Positions 41,723 to 54,791 are shown, counted from the first letter of the stretch. The stretch: DNA of 64,000 nt from Hybos culiciformis (GCA_964007475.1 OZ023274.1:38495860-38559859); one strand, 5' to 3'. Notes: generated from the letters alone by a model not told the origin. A program made the numbers and translations.

Positions 41723-43851
41723 TTATAATTTTTTCCCAAGTGACAAATTCAAATGTTTTTGCCAATAGTTAATCACAACTTGATCTTGGTTTTGTATTTC
41801 TAAAACAGTTTTCAATTTATTCTGATTTAAAGTCGAACGGATTTTCGATAAACAAATAATTTTGCTGGAAATAAATACAATTATTAGACTCAAAATTGTT
41901 ATCTATATAAAAATAATAAAAGTAATACTTTTTCCATTCTTCTGTTAATACTTTTAATCTTTTTTCTAAAACAAAATCTGTTATAAGGGAATCATCAATC
42001 GCTTTCAAAATCTTAACCAATATATCTGGAACTGTAAATAATTTCAAAATCATTAAAAAAAATATCTTCCAGTGTTTTAGTTTATAACTTTGTAGCTTAC
42101 ATTTATTTGGCATATCATCAAGCCATTTAACAACATATTCATTTCCTGCAATATCGATTCTAAAAACTAAATTATTCATTATTGGAACTTCTATATCAGG
42201 CATCACAGTAATTATTCTGTAACACGGGTTTGAAAGGAGCTCTTTAGTGCAATTTAATTGAATTAAATTATGCATTTCTTCTGGAATTAATTTCTTAAGG
42301 CACGTTATTACTATTTGTGTTTTATCAGGGGGACCTCGGATTATAATCTGATTACATATTGAAAAAAATTACAAATAAGAATTTTGAAAATTTTTCATTT
42401 TCAACATTAGAAAAAACAAACCTTAACTCCTGCAATGGTACAGTAACAACAACCAATAAAATTATCTTTTAACATTTCTTTTAAATATCTTAATGAATGA
42501 AAATTTGAATGATTGATATCATCATAAAATTCAAGCGAACCATTTTCATAGTCATTAAATGACAATTCGTTTGATGTAATCGATTTATTTTGAGGCTTAG
42601 CGATTTCCACAATTTCTAAATTTTCGAAACCGAAATTTTCACTAAGACACTGTGATCCAGCCAATAAAATCCATGAAAAATGTGAATGTAAAATAGCAAA
42701 AATATTTTCTTCGTTAGTCAAATCCACAAGTGAACGAGGATTTAAGGGTATTATTTGACTTCCATTCGATAATCGATGATCTCTTGGTGAAACTTTGAGA
42801 ACCTCTTCATCATAAACTTTATTAGCATAGCTTTGAAGTTTTTCGGAGATTTTCTAAAAGAAAAAACATATATTAAAAATATGTTATGTTAAGAGAATCA
42901 TTTTCAATTTCCTTCGAGAGTAAAAAATATCTCTCAACAACATTTGTTATAAAATTTGGCTTCTGAACTTATAAATTATTGTGTTTTGCCAGATTGTGTG
43001 TTTGGCCAGATACCTACAAAGTGAAATCAGAGTATGTAATTAGAATTTGATTTTTTACCTTTAAATTTTCTGCTAAAAACGGTTGAATATTCAATAAATA
43101 ATATTTATCCTTCATTATTATTACTATTGAAAATAACTGATAAAAACCTCTTCCCTAAAAAAAATATTACTTTTTTTAAAAATCATTATACAATCATTAT
43201 TCTACACCACAACCAAATTAAATGAATTAATAATAGGAAGATTGATTCAAGTAAAATAAAATTATTCAATTCGAAAGGTTTATGGAGTTTAAGCTAAGTT
43301 ATGCGAATGCGGCCTAATTGGTACAGAAATTTAAAAAAAAAACAAATAATTTCAAATTTAGGAATGCTATTTTTGATTTAATTCAAATTCATTACACCTT
43401 ATTTTAACCTGAATATCTTTGATATGAAATGTGTGACTTAGAACATGACCTCTCGCTGCATCACCGAAAAATACAATTCCACCATCTCTATTAGAAACTT
43501 CACAGCTTAAACTTCTGACTGATGCTTGTTTGACTAATAAAAATACATCGTTGAAAATGGGATTTTGAGTACTTAAAAAACTAATATTGCTTTCTTCATC
43601 TTTGCTCAAAAAACCTCAAAAAAATAGATTTTATGTCATACATTTCATTTTCAAGATTAAACAGTTTGGTCAACTTCCTAGTTTTACTTACCATTGGTTT
43701 TATTACCAAATGCATTACAAGCTGAACACAATTTACTAAAATTATTTTGTTCCAAATTTAAGTCACCTGTTTCACGGTAACTTTGTGTTGTGAATATCGA
43801 GGTAGGTCCGTGGGATTCACAAAAATGGCACAACGCTATTATTGCATTCAT
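41723..43851 (-). CDS. FLCN: Folliculin
   Basis: Folliculin, with its FNIP partner, is the GTPase-activating protein for RagC/D on lysosomes and controls mTORC1 and TFEB-type signalling. Seven exons on the minus strand (43692-43851, 43409-43614, 43059-43154, 42422-42853, 42101-42347, 41929-42031, 41723-41864) join to 462 codons (461 residues), shorter than human (579). Start MNAIIALCHFCESHGPTSIF is the family N terminus (longin domain), so the upstream in-frame Met at 43962 is not used. Further marks are the CXXC pair LCSACNAF, SCEVSNRDGGIVFFGDAARG, HVLSHTFHIKDIQGRGFYQL, HSHFSWILLAG and the C-terminal DENN part ending IIIRGPPDKTQIV, VFRIDIAGNEYVVKW and INYWQKHLNLSLGKKL. The shorter length reflects missing low-complexity linkers. 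Confidence 0.92.
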
Positions 43852-44204
43852 TATTTTTTTTTTTAATTGAAAATTTACTGTGGCTCCTGAATTTTTTAAG
43901 TTCTGACCCGATCCATTTTCAATCCTTTTTTTGGCTACACTTGGAATTACCACGGTCAACACGGACGGACTATCAAAACAATGAATAAATAATAGTAATA
44001 GTAGAAATATTTTGCTCTTGTTTTGGTTTTCTTTTTTCTATATTATTTTTGTTTTCTTTTTAAACACAGCTGTTTTTATTGTTGCCGTTTGAGCATTTTT
44101 ACCATTAAAGCAGCGAGATCAGACTGTAAATAATTTTTTTTTCACCTTTTTTAAATTTGAATAGATGGCTCTTTCGTTCTGTATGTTTGTTTCTTCTTAT
44201 TTAA
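43852..44204. promoter_or_regulatory. FLCN upstream region
   Basis: The stretch from the FLCN start to the MITE at 44205 should contain the promoter and 5' UTR. The frame stays open for about 110 bases upstream of the start, but this is not conserved family sequence. No core element assigned. Confidence 0.4.
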
Positions 44205-44551
44205 CGGGCTGTCTACATTAGCGATTTAGAATCGCGCGTATTTATGAATGTATTGTTTTTTTTCTGTTTCATTTATTAGTATTTGTGTTTGCTCAATATG
44301 CCACTGGGTTAGATTTACAGCATGCGATTTTTATACATTTTTCCAAATTGTACCATTTTACTTGATTTAAATGTCAAATTAATAAAAAAAATAAAAAATT
44401 TGTGAGAAATGTCAAAAAATACGCATGCTGAAAAATTATTCAAAATCAGCATGCGTATTTTGCTGCGATTTTGGATTTTGTATAAAGATACACAAATACA
44501 TTTAAAGAACAAAATCGCATGCAGGAAAAATACGCTAATGTAGACACCTAG
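44205..44551 (-). mobile_element. MITE family A, copy 2 (uninterrupted)
   Basis: 347-bp intact copy in reverse orientation, CGGGCTGTCTACATTAGCG to CGCTAATGTAGACACCTAG, flanked by TAA at 44202-44204 and 44552-44554. It is collinear with 5150-5907 apart from the insert in that copy, and carries the empty target (TTCTTTAAATG when reversed). PIF/Harbinger-like; no coding. Confidence 0.87.
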
Positions 44552-44605
44552 TAATTGAAGCGGGAAATAAAAAAAACAAAAGAAACATTTCAAGTTCGTT
44601 TCTAA

Positions 44606-45028
44606 TGCCTTGAGCACAGCTAATACCGCAAAGCAATTTTTGAAGGAATGTTCCGGAAACCTGTTCACAGCTAATTTTACCTGAAAGCAAAAAAATCAAC
44701 TGCAAACAACTGCTTTTGTTTTTTTTTATAATATGATTGTGACAGAAAAATGCAGCAAAATCAAATTTCGACGCAAAAGAAACGCTGTGAAAAAGAAACA
44801 AAAAAATTATTTTGTGACGTAGTCAATTCTTTCTGGAGCAAAAAAAAATAAATTGAGTTTTCTAATTAATTATGAAATAATTTTAAGAAATTCTTTTTAC
44901 AAAAAATCAATTAAATTAATAGCTTTCGTTTTTCATAATTTTTATTTAAAATAAATAAGAAATAACGCAGAAAATCGGTTTTTACGGTAGCTCAAAATTG
45001 CTTTGCAGTATTAGCTGTGCTCAAGGCA
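44606..45028 (-). mobile_element. MITE family B, copy 2
   Basis: 423-bp copy in reverse orientation to 6007-6435, with ends TGCCTTGAGCACAGCTAATA and the inverse. TAA flanks it on both sides (44603-44605 and 45029-45031). Shared interior includes GTAAAATTAGCTGTGAACAG and the TGCAGTTGATTTTTTTGCTT stretch (reversed here). The 88- and 117-residue frames seen here are by-products of the repeat. Confidence 0.85.
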
Positions 45029-45031
45029 TAA

Positions 45032-45980
45032 AGATAAAATGTAGAATAATATATTATTTACAATAAAAATGTAATGTATACTTTCACTAAAAATTCAAAA
45101 TTTCTTAAATTCGGTAAATGAAGTGTTAAAAAATATGATCATAAAAATTTTAGGTATAAATAAAAAACTATCGGGTTGAATTGAAATTCTTCCGCTCTGC
45201 TTTCCATTCTAAAAAAGAAAGCTTTAAGTCGGTAGATTGCGGATGAGTAATACCTATTTCAGTGCTAATCAGCAGAGTTCTAAATAGGTATGTATTTTTT
45301 ATATTAATTGTTTTCGCTTTAACTGAAAAACTGGTAAAATAAATAAAATGTTTCCGGTGCAAATTATGCAAAATAAATTACTTAAAATGATACTTAAATT
45401 CTTCGTTCCCTTCGTACCACAGATCTCCATAGCATATCGAGTTTGTTAAAAACAGAATTCTAAAAATTACAAATATTTTTTATAGAAAACTTTTCATTCT
45501 CAGAGAATCCACTAATAAAATTAATACCTGAAGATTAGTATTTAAGTTTTATTGTGATTTCAGTTCTTAAGTTTTTCAATCGGTTTTTCTCTTTAACAAT
45601 AATTTTGCCTTATAAATGAATTCTATATAAATAAAAATTTTTGAAAACAAAAAAGAAATAAATCCAAGAATTTTTTTGAAAACTTTATGTTCAAGCCTTC
45701 TGCAACAATATAATAAATTATATACAAACATTTATTGCTCTATGATTTATCTTTGATCTCGTTAAATTTGAAAAATGATATTAATACAGGTATTGGTATC
45801 TTTCTTTTGTCGTATTGTGCTAATCTTAAATACAATCAGATACACATAATGTTGATATATTATACTACCTCTTTTCTCTTTTGGAAAGTGCCTAATATAT
45901 TGATAACTTATAGAAATATGTTATAGAAATATGTTTAATTGTATTTTATCAAGCTAAAATATTACATTTATTTCAATTAT
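45032..45980. other. Intergenic, no gene seen
   Basis: AT-rich DNA between the MITE and the larger nested element. Short frames of 63-67 residues show no family resemblance. Confidence 0.4.
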
Positions 45981-47755
45981 TGGCCCTTATCATGGAACTC
46001 GCCTTCATTTTCGACTCGACGCGAATCTCAAAATCGCTGCGAATCTTTTTCAGTAACATGGAATTCTACGCTTTTTTGGCGAATGTTTTTAATCTGTCAG
46101 TTTATCATAGATGTAATTTATTTAGTGTAGGTGTAAAAAAATTTTTTTTTTTTATATTCAAAAATAAACAGGAATAAAATCTTAAAATTCATAAGTAAAA
46201 TAAAAAATAATATTTATTTTCTAGAATAATTATGGTTTACATAAAAATTTTCATTATATTACAAAAAAAAAAAAAAATTTTTATGCAAAAAAAAAATACT
46301 CGAAAATAATGTTGTTATTCCCTTTAATCATTTTTCTATGAATTAAAAAAAAGAAATTCGTAAATTTTATTGAGAGGAAATTTTCATCCACTTTTCCATT
46401 GGAGGGAAAATTATGAATTGGGTTCTATTATACATTCGGCGGGCGAAAATACATCTTTTATTTTGTATCATCGATTTCGATTTTGCGAAAATTTACTGCG
46501 AATTAAATTCTACTGAGTTGATGCAGTAGAATTTAAAAAAAAATTTGTGTAAATTTCATTTTTTCGGTTGTAGGTATGACGAAAACTCTTTAAAAAAATG
46601 TTAAATTAGAAAATCCTTAATTTAAAAATCTTTAAAGTATCAAAATCATTACTTTTCAAAAATTTTAAAATCGAAAAAAAAAAAAAATTTGAGATAAATC
46701 TGATGCAAAGTTTTTTAGATATAAATTTCAGCCCAAAAAAAATTTATCTATCCGTATTTCATTTCTAAGGGAACTTTAACATAAATTTATTTGGTTTTAT
46801 AAAAATAGCTGGCGAAGTGCCGTTTTCTTCAATCACTCAGAATGGGCTGAAACTTGGAGGGGGGGTAGAGGTGGTGCCCAAAAAAAAATTTTTTTTTGTG
46901 CCCGATTTGCCCTTTTTTTGGGTAGTGACCGCCCGCCCCCGTTTTTTGAAAAATTAATTTCTCGTCAAAGTTGTTTAAAACTTTTTGGAAAAAGGCTAAA
47001 CGTATGATGTAACGTATGAAAATTTTGAAGGGCCATAACTCCGAAATGGGGGCCTTCCCGCAAAAACCGTCTCCGATTTAACATTTCAGGGACCACCTCT
47101 ATTACCTGCCCAAAAATAGGGCAAAACGGGCACAAAAAAATTTTACTATACAAAAATGTATGAAAACTTTGGGGGGCCCTATCTCCGAAACAGGGCCTTT
47201 GCCCCAAGAACTGATTTCAGTTTTGGGAGTTTGGGCACCGCCTCTACCACCCCTCCAAGTTTCAGCCCTTTCTGAGTGGTTCAAGGAAACGGCACTTTAG
47301 CTAACAATTTTTATTTTTATTTAAAAAAAAGAGACTTGAAAATTATAAAAAAACACTTCTTCATAAAAAAATTATATACTTTTTTGTTTTTGTTTTTGTA
47401 TTCTTACATTCGATTTTTTTTGACGTTTCGCTCAGTTAGGTGTCGAATTCTATGATATGGTTAGAGATGCAGAGCGAAAGTTAGATACGCGGCGAATTGT
47501 GATTTTAATAAAAAACCCAAAAAAAAAATTTCTAGGTGGGGCAGCTTAAATAAAAAGTTGCCCCACCTAGTAATAGGAATGTTAATAAATAAAAGAGTAA
47601 AAATGGAAATTGAAATTGCATTTTTAATTGAAAATTGAAAATTGACATTCGCCAAAACTGAAAATTTATAAGGAAATTCACTATCGAATTCCATGATTCG
47701 GAAATTCGCTTTTAGCGAATTCGAAAGGTGAAAACGAATTCCATGATAAGGGCCA
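45981..47755. mobile_element. 1.8-kb terminal-inverted-repeat element, itself interrupted
   Basis: Starts TGGCCCTTATCATGGAACTC and ends, reversed, TGGCCCTTATCATGGAATTC. Subterminal sequences repeat CATGGAATTC and GCGAAT motifs in both orientations. TTAT lies on both sides (45977-45980 and 47756-47759), a possible 4-bp target duplication. A second element (46815-47297) is inserted in it. Removing that leaves about 1.28 kb without a transposase frame. Superfamily not assigned. Confidence 0.65.
46815..47297. mobile_element. 483-bp long-TIR element nested in the previous one
   Basis: Terminal arms of well over 100 bp. The left starts AAGTGCCGTTTTCTTCAATC and the right, reversed, AAGTGCCGTTTCCTTGAACC; both continue through CACTCAGAA and GGGCTGAAACTTGGAGGG. 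Flanks TAGCTGGCG and TAGCTAACA look like a decayed 9-bp duplication, which together with long arms would suit a Mutator-like element. A solo-arm fragment is at 16670-16810. The centre is a GC-rich stretch with CCGCCCGCCCCCG. The 60- and 80-residue frames read across the arms and are not genes. Confidence 0.65.
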
Positions 47756-47989
47756 TTATAATTTTAAATTAAATTAAAAATAAATTACAAATTGGATACT
47801 TATTAGATGTTCGATAAATATTTTTTATCTTTAAATAAAATAAAATAAAAAATGTATTGTATTCAGATTAAACAGCTGGGTGATAGTGTTTAACGATCTT
47901 CTATATATTATACAGAACTACATAGTTCGATTTACTTAGTACCTACTTAAAGATAATGTAATTGTATAAAGTTTTAATTTTCTAACGAT

Positions 47990-50900
47990 CTAAGAATGAT
48001 GTTGATGAGTAGCTTGCGCTCTGCCTGAGGGATCTTCAGGACAACCCCAATCTAATCTTGGAACCCATTTTTTCACAGTACTGGCTGCAAAATCTCCTGG
48101 AAATAATTCTTCAAACACCGACCTATAATAAAATGCTTCTTTAGTTGTGGGTGTATTAATTGGGAATAAACTGTCTTTTTGTGCGAAATCTTCATCTGTT
48201 ACATGTGAAGCTGCGTGCTCTCTAATTGTATCAATCCACGAATAACCGACTCCATCTGAAAATTGTTCTTTTTGCCGCCACAGAACTTCATCTGGTAAAT
48301 ATCCTTGGGCAAATGCACTCCTTAATATAAATTTTTCCAATCTTGATTGCTTTTTGTCACCATAACAGTTCAATTCTCCTGGAATTTTATCATCCGGCCG
48401 AATGGACATAACATAATCAACAAAAGCTGTATCTAAGAATGGAACTCTCAATTCAATAGCCCAACCCATTGCTACTTTATTAGCTCGTAAACAGTCAGAT
48501 AAATGTAAATTTTGTACTCTTTTTACTAATTCTTTGTGAAATTCTTGATAATTTGGTGCTTTAAAGAAATACAAGTATCCTCCAAATATTTCATCTGCCC
48601 CTTCCCCAGACAAAATCATTTTAATACCTTCACTTTTAATATAGCGAGTTAAAAGAAACATTGGTATACTGCAACGAACTGTTGTGACATCATAAGTTTC
48701 TAAATGATAAATTATATCTCGAATGCAATCAAGTCCATCACTTATTTTGAAAATCAATTCGGTGTGCTCACTACCTATATAATCGGCTACCATACGACTA
48801 TATTTAAAATCAGGTGCTCCTGGTAATCCAACAGAAAATGTCTTTAATTGATATTTAGGATCTTTTTCTCGCATAATTTTTGTTGCAATTGAAGCTATTA
48901 GACTTGAATCAACCCCACCGGATAATAAAGCTCCCAATTGTACGTCGCAATGTAAATGAGTTCGAACAGCTGATTCTAGTTTTTGTCTCAAAAATGTTAC
49001 ATTTGCTGGCTCACTTGGAATCTCAGTAATCCAGTTCTCTTTATAGAATTGTCTCAGTTCTAGAGAATCTGCTTTTCCAACCATCATCATACCCGGCGGA
49101 AATTGTTCCACTTTTTTGCAAGGTCCGGTCAGACATTTCATTTCACTAGCCACCCAAATATTACCATCATCATCTTCACCATAGTACCTAAAAAAAACAA
49201 TTGTTAAATATACACTATTATCAAATAAATTAGCTTTTTTTTTTTTGCTTATCTTTTTCTAACGACTCAATCATTACACATATATCGGTATTAGTAATTC
49301 TTTTCTACATATGCATTTATTATATTGTTAGGTGTGAGTAAGACATAAATTTCGTCGGTAGTGTGCGAGCTAAATTTTTGGACTTTCGTGCTAAAATCGG
49401 TGTTTGAACATAGAAAACTTTTACAATTCCATTTCGATTTCCTTTCCCTTATCATGAAAATTTTAATCAGTTTAATGAACTTCAATTCATATCAGTGAAA
49501 TTATGTGTTCATGTAAGCTTCTAAAAAAGCTTCTAAAGTTAATTTTTCAACTTAGATTTTAAATGAATGGATGAATTAATGATTTTTTACTTCATTTTAA
49601 TAAATAGAAATAAATTAATTTTACATTTACCGTAGCTATTCTTTCTAAAATGTACATATAAAAAAATAAATAACATGAGAATTAAATTTTTTGCTTACTA
49701 AACTAAACTTAGATATCTAAATCATTGGTCATCTCGTTAAAAAAAAGTATATTAGGTTTTTGACCCAAATATTATAAAACGTAACAGACAAGCCTTAACA
49801 ATATTGTCGGAAAAACTTTGCGAATTGAAATCAAATACAAATTCAAAAAAATTAATTAATAGTTCTATAGTGGCGTTTAAAATTAAAATATTTCATAAAC
49901 TGTGTAAAACTTAAACTATATTTCAAAATAAATAAGACCTTGACCTGTTTTTTATTTAAAAAATATTCTTAAAGTTTTTACTATTTTACATAAATCTTAA
50001 CCTTGCCAAACAAGATTATCGCTTAGTTTTTGGGAAATATAAAAATGAAAAAGTAATTTTTAGTTTTAAATTTTTAGGTTTTGTTCCACGTTATAACTTA
50101 AAACTTAAATACTGAAAAAATAATAAAAGCAAAAATTGAACCTATTGATGTTTTAAATCGGTGTGTACATAGGTGTTAAGAACATTATTATTATTATTAT
50201 TAATTTTACTTTTATTGAAAGATATTTTATTATTTTTAATACACGAGAAAATAATAAAAATTGATTTTGGCAAAAATATTAAGCAAAAACAAAATTTTGA
50301 ATAAATTAATAGTTTATTTAGAAATATTATAATGCTGACGTTGATAAAATAAAATCTTCTATCAATTTTCTGAAAATTAAATTAGCAAGATGTGGATTAA
50401 TTTAATTCGCAAATTTTCATGTTCAAGGCCTAATTATATTCTAATTATTTCTATAGATTAAATTTGTCGCAAATTCTTCTTAATAGAATCATTGACCTTT
50501 AAACTTCCTTATTTCGCTAGACATTTGGAAATAATTTTAAAATAAGATAGGATTTTATGAAATTTAATTAAAACTAAAGTGTATAATATATATATCACTC
50601 AACAAAACATTGTCTAGTTATTCAGTTTTAGCAACATCTTAACCTTAGATGTTACTGATGTATCATCTATTCTAATTATTCAAATCACATCCATTTGAAC
50701 AAATATACCTAATATTTTTGTTGAAATAAAGAGGAATCGATTTTCATTGATAATATTATTTTTGTTAAATACTTAGGTACCTTCTTATCGAGTTAGTGAC
50801 TTTTTTATATCAACCTTATATCACACTAAAAATAATCAATCTTATTATACCTATATGGGTATCTTTAACATTTATAGATTCATAACTTACATTGGAATAA

Positions 50901-51369
50901 TGCCATATGGATCTCTAGCCAATAATATTGTTTTTGTTTTTTTATCATATAATGCCATCGCATACATTCCAGTTATATATTTAAATAAATCAGTTCCATA
51001 CTCTTCGTATAGTTCAACAATAACATTACAATCACTTTTTGGTTTATAATGTCCACGTTTTTTCGCTATTTCAGCTGACTGCTCTAAATAATTATAAATT
51101 TCACCATTGGCCACCAACAAAATTGTTCCATCTTCAGATTTGTGTGGTTGATGACCGGTCTTAACACCGACAATTCCCAATCGTTCGTGTATCATAACAA
51201 TACCATGTTCTTCGATAATTTCTAAGCCGGTATCATCTGGACCTCTGTGACGACGTTGTTTACCGCTTTGTTGATATGCGATTTCTCGTAAACTTTGCAA
51301 ACTTTTATAATATTTCTTTGGTTTAATTGCCAAACCAGATTTTGAAAATATTGCAAAAATTCCACACAT
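47990..51369 (-). CDS. AsnS: Asparagine synthetase (glutamine-hydrolysing)
   Basis: Makes asparagine from aspartate, glutamine and ATP in the cytosol. Two exons on the minus strand, 50891-51369 and 47990-49187, join to 559 codons (558 residues), the standard length. After the initiator Met is Cys2, the nucleophile of the N-terminal glutaminase domain (MCGIFAIF); RRHRGPDDTG, NGEIYNY and GMYAMALYD complete that domain. The synthetase domain has the PP-loop LLSGGVDSSLIAS, VGLPGAPDF, SGEGADEIFGGY, ELRVPFLD and KKWVPR. Both active sites are complete. The intron falls between DPYGIIPM and YYGEDDDGNIWVASEM. The C terminus ends in a His-rich tail (THQHHS). The 1.7-kb intron is AT-rich with no other feature recognised. 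Confidence 0.96.
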
Positions 51370-51676
51370 TTTGTATAGATAATTTTTTTTTTTTTTTTCA
51401 AATTATTTTATTAATTAATTTTTCTATATATATTTTATTTGGGAACGTTCTTTAAATACCACAAAACTTTTTTCAACTAAAAATTTTTTTAAGATGTTTG
51501 GTTGTTTTTATATCAATAATTTAATATTCTGTTCTGTCTGAAAAAAAAAACCACAGCAAAAAAAACCAAAAACTAACACAGTGCTACAATGAAAATGTTT
51601 ATTTTTATACGATGTGACATTTATTTTGTGACTAAATGTCTGCTGAATCTAATCTATATTGATGCTACTATTTTTC
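51370..51676. promoter_or_regulatory. Asparagine synthetase upstream region
   Basis: AT-rich DNA directly before the start, including a poly-T run at 51387-51399 and an A-rich stretch near 51541. It probably holds the promoter and 5' UTR. I see no amino-acid-response element that I would assign with confidence. Confidence 0.35.
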
Positions 51677-51949
51677 GGTACTTTTCCGTTAGCCGGGCGC
51701 AAATGTACGGCGCAAAAAATTGTGAATCAAGTCGCAAAGCAAAGTAGAAATGGTACCGAAAACTTATGCGCGCGCCAAGAAAAAAAATGTCCTGGGGGGT
51801 TCGGGAGAGGCGGCAGCCTTCCCCCGATACACGAAAAAACTATTCATTTTAAATGACCATAAGTTTTTCAGTAGCATTTCTACCGCCGTAAATTTGCGCC
51901 GTAAAATATTTTGCGCCGTACATTTGCGCCCGGCTAACGGAAAAGTACC
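51677..51949. mobile_element. hAT-like MITE, GCCGGGCGC family, copy 2 with insert-like core
   Basis: 273 bp with intact ends: GGTACTTTTCCGTTAGCCGG on both strands, continuing GCGCAAATGTACGGCGCAAAA. Flanks TATTTTTC and ATTTTTTC are compatible with an imperfect 8-bp duplication. Compared with 7148-7288, the centre carries about 130 extra bases including GGGGGGTTCGGGAGAGGCGG and ATTCATTTTAAATGAC. A similar core lies inside the unrelated element at 35716-35950 in reverse orientation. The 60-85-residue frames here are by-products. Confidence 0.75.
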
Positions 51950-54791
51950 ATTTTTTCTTTTAATTAACACAAGCGAACCCAACGAAATTTGTTCAAAAAG
52001 TAATTGAACTTCAACCCCTGATTATCAATATCTATATATGATATTTCTGTCTATACCAAGTTCTGGCATTATTAAATTAAATAAGGAAAATTTAATTTTA
52101 ACAATTAGGTAATTATTGATTGAATTTAAATGAAAAAATAAATTTTGTTTGAAAACTACTGAAAACACTATCAAAAAAAAAACTAAATTATTGTTGGACT
52201 ATGTTACTTTCTTCTATGGCAACTAAATGTGAAAATTGCATCAGACAAAATTATTTATTATGTATTATACAGAATACAGAGGGAGAGAATTTCTAATAAT
52301 GGATGTTGTATTGTTGTTGCTTCTTAATTTGTTTTGTATGATTCAGAGCGTTCAATCAGATTGGGGTTAGGGGGGAGAATATATTTTTGATTTTCGGAGT
52401 TTTTAGAGTAAAATTTCAATGCCATTTCTGTTTACTTTTTTTTCATTCATATTTTTTCAATCTGCACATTGTGGAATAATTGTGTTTTCAATACAATACT
52501 ATATTTATGCAGAAAAGCATTATTCGAATATTGACAACATTATCGAATAATAATCGTATTGAAATATTGTAGTTGTATTATTAACTGATGAAGTTGAAGA
52601 TAGTTTTCTATTTAATTCAATCTACATTTATTTTTGTTGATAGATGATAGACCAGATTTCTTCCCATTTATAAATATATCCCTATTATAAATATATCCGT
52701 TCCAATTTAGAATAATTTTTAAACCTTTTTTGTAATCTAAAATATGTAGCGAAACTCACAAAAATATTCACAAAAAAAAAATTTCCTGGTTTTTTTAATG
52801 GAATTTGGAAAAACAGAAAATTGTATCTGAGAAAAATTTATTTTATATTTTTTGGTTCAGTAGCTAAATATTTTATTTGCAGATATTTTTTTAACACTTT
52901 GCAGCCTAAAATTATGCTATAATATTAAATAAAATTAATAAAGGAAATTTATGTTTTTTTATTTATTTTAAAAGTAAACGAATTTTTTGTAATTTAGTTC
53001 TTAAGTATTTATTTTACATAATTAAAAACAATAATAAGTTTTTCACAGTTCGTATAATAGTAATTTAATAGTTTCTTTTTTTTTAAAAGTTTATTTTAAT
53101 TTAAATATGTAGTATAATGCATTTTAGGCGCAAAAATTGCACTAAATCATAGGTATTTTTTCGTATAAAAGCTTTCTATTTTTTATTTTAAAAATAGCTT
53201 AAATAATTTTAATGTGTCTCATCGGCATGATTTTTATTTTTTAAAGTAAACATCACTAAAAAACATTGCTTAATCAAGTAATTGTTTCTGCTCATAGCAA
53301 TGATCAAAATCATCAGGAATGACAAGAACCCTATAAATGGGAAATTACTTGGCCGATTGAAGAAAATTAAAATGTTAAAAACAGGATCCATGTACTGTTC
53401 TATATTTTTTTAAACTTATTTTAGACTTTTTTAATTAGACAAATATTATAAAGTGCAATAATAAATATGGTTTTATATTTTCACCTCTTTTTTAATCACC
53501 TTATTTAACCAATTTGTATACAGAATACAATGTATCCTTCGGAACATCCAAATTGAGTAATGAGTGGTTAAGAAATGTAGATGATTTGGGAAAATTTAGA
53601 AGTTTTCGAAGACTTCATTCTAGGTCTAATTCAGATTCAGAAAAAAATTCAAAAATTCTTTAAACTCTTTTGACTTTAGTAAATCACATTTTCGGAGAAC
53701 GATGAATTATGGAACATGTCAATTTGATAAATTGACCAATCAATACAGGAAGAGTAAATAATGAAATATTAAGCTATCGACTACTTCATATCAAGTTTGG
53801 TAGGGTTGTTATTGGGAAATAAGTGCACAAAAAATATTTGGATTTCCTTTAAAAAAGAATTAAAATTGTATAATACATTCCTTAAATATTATGTATCTAC
53901 AAATTATAAAAAAGATTTTCAAACATAATATTATTGACACTATATTTTTTTTGCCTTGTTTTTTACATTCCGTTTCAAGTAGCACATTTATTTAGTCTAA
54001 TACATTTTATTAAATTAAATAAAATGAAACACATAATTAAGTGCCGTTGTCCAATGAATTAAAAACAAAATTAAAGCTCATAATACCGATTTATAATGTA
54101 TATAGCATCTTATACTTTCGCCGCGCATCGTAACGAGAGGTACATAACTTGTAAACGTAAAATCAAAAGTTTCCATATTCTTTAGTAAATTTTGTTTTTA
54201 TGAAAAATAATTATAAACGTAATGTGTAGCGTGTACTATCTAAACGTAATGTGTAGCGTGTACTATCTAAGGAAGCATGTTAATGTAACAAAATTTATAA
54301 TTTACAATAATATTTATTTGATAAGTTTCTTAAACATTTGGCACATTTAGGCTTAAAAAGTATAATAATGTAAATTATAATCTAATAATAACTATTATAA
54401 ATATACTAATATGTTATAAGAATTTTTAAACTATTTAAATGGACAGTTTTTTTTTGTACAAAAATAAGATTGAAAATTTTAAGTAAAAATATTTAAAAAA
54501 TGTTTAACATTTTTTATTGAATCAAATGAAAGTTTATATGAAAATTAGTTCTCGTAAAATGTTTTGGCTGTATCTAAGTTATTTTAACAAAAAATCGATA
54601 TAATATAATTTGTCATAATAATCGACATCGTGGAAGACAATGTTATATAACACTTTATCTAGCAAGTTTCTTCCAAGAAAATAAGACTAGAGAAATTAGA
54701 AATTACGAATTGTATTGAAAAAAATATTTCAGAGATTATATTCTTTTTTCAATTGAATAAATAAAAACTATTTATAATTATAAATTGGGTT
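51950..54791. other. Intergenic between AsnS and trachealess; short tandem repeat
   Basis: AT-rich DNA that includes the trachealess 3' UTR at its right side. Near 54214-54268 a 27-bp unit containing AAACGTAATGTGTAGCGTGT and ACTATCT occurs twice in tandem. I see no other exon, RNA gene or inverted-repeat element. Confidence 0.5.

Noticed and set aside
43852..43962. Upstream in-frame Met that would extend folliculin by 37 residues
   Set aside because: Folliculins begin MNAI-ALCHFCE; the extension shows no conservation and is better read as 5' UTR.
44315..44801. 117- and 88-residue minus-strand frames upstream of FLCN
   Set aside because: They run across the family A and B MITEs and the spacer between them, so they are repeat by-products.
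45939..47694. Several 60-80-residue frames
   Set aside because: All fall in the nested inverted-repeat elements at 45981-47755 and read through terminal repeats.
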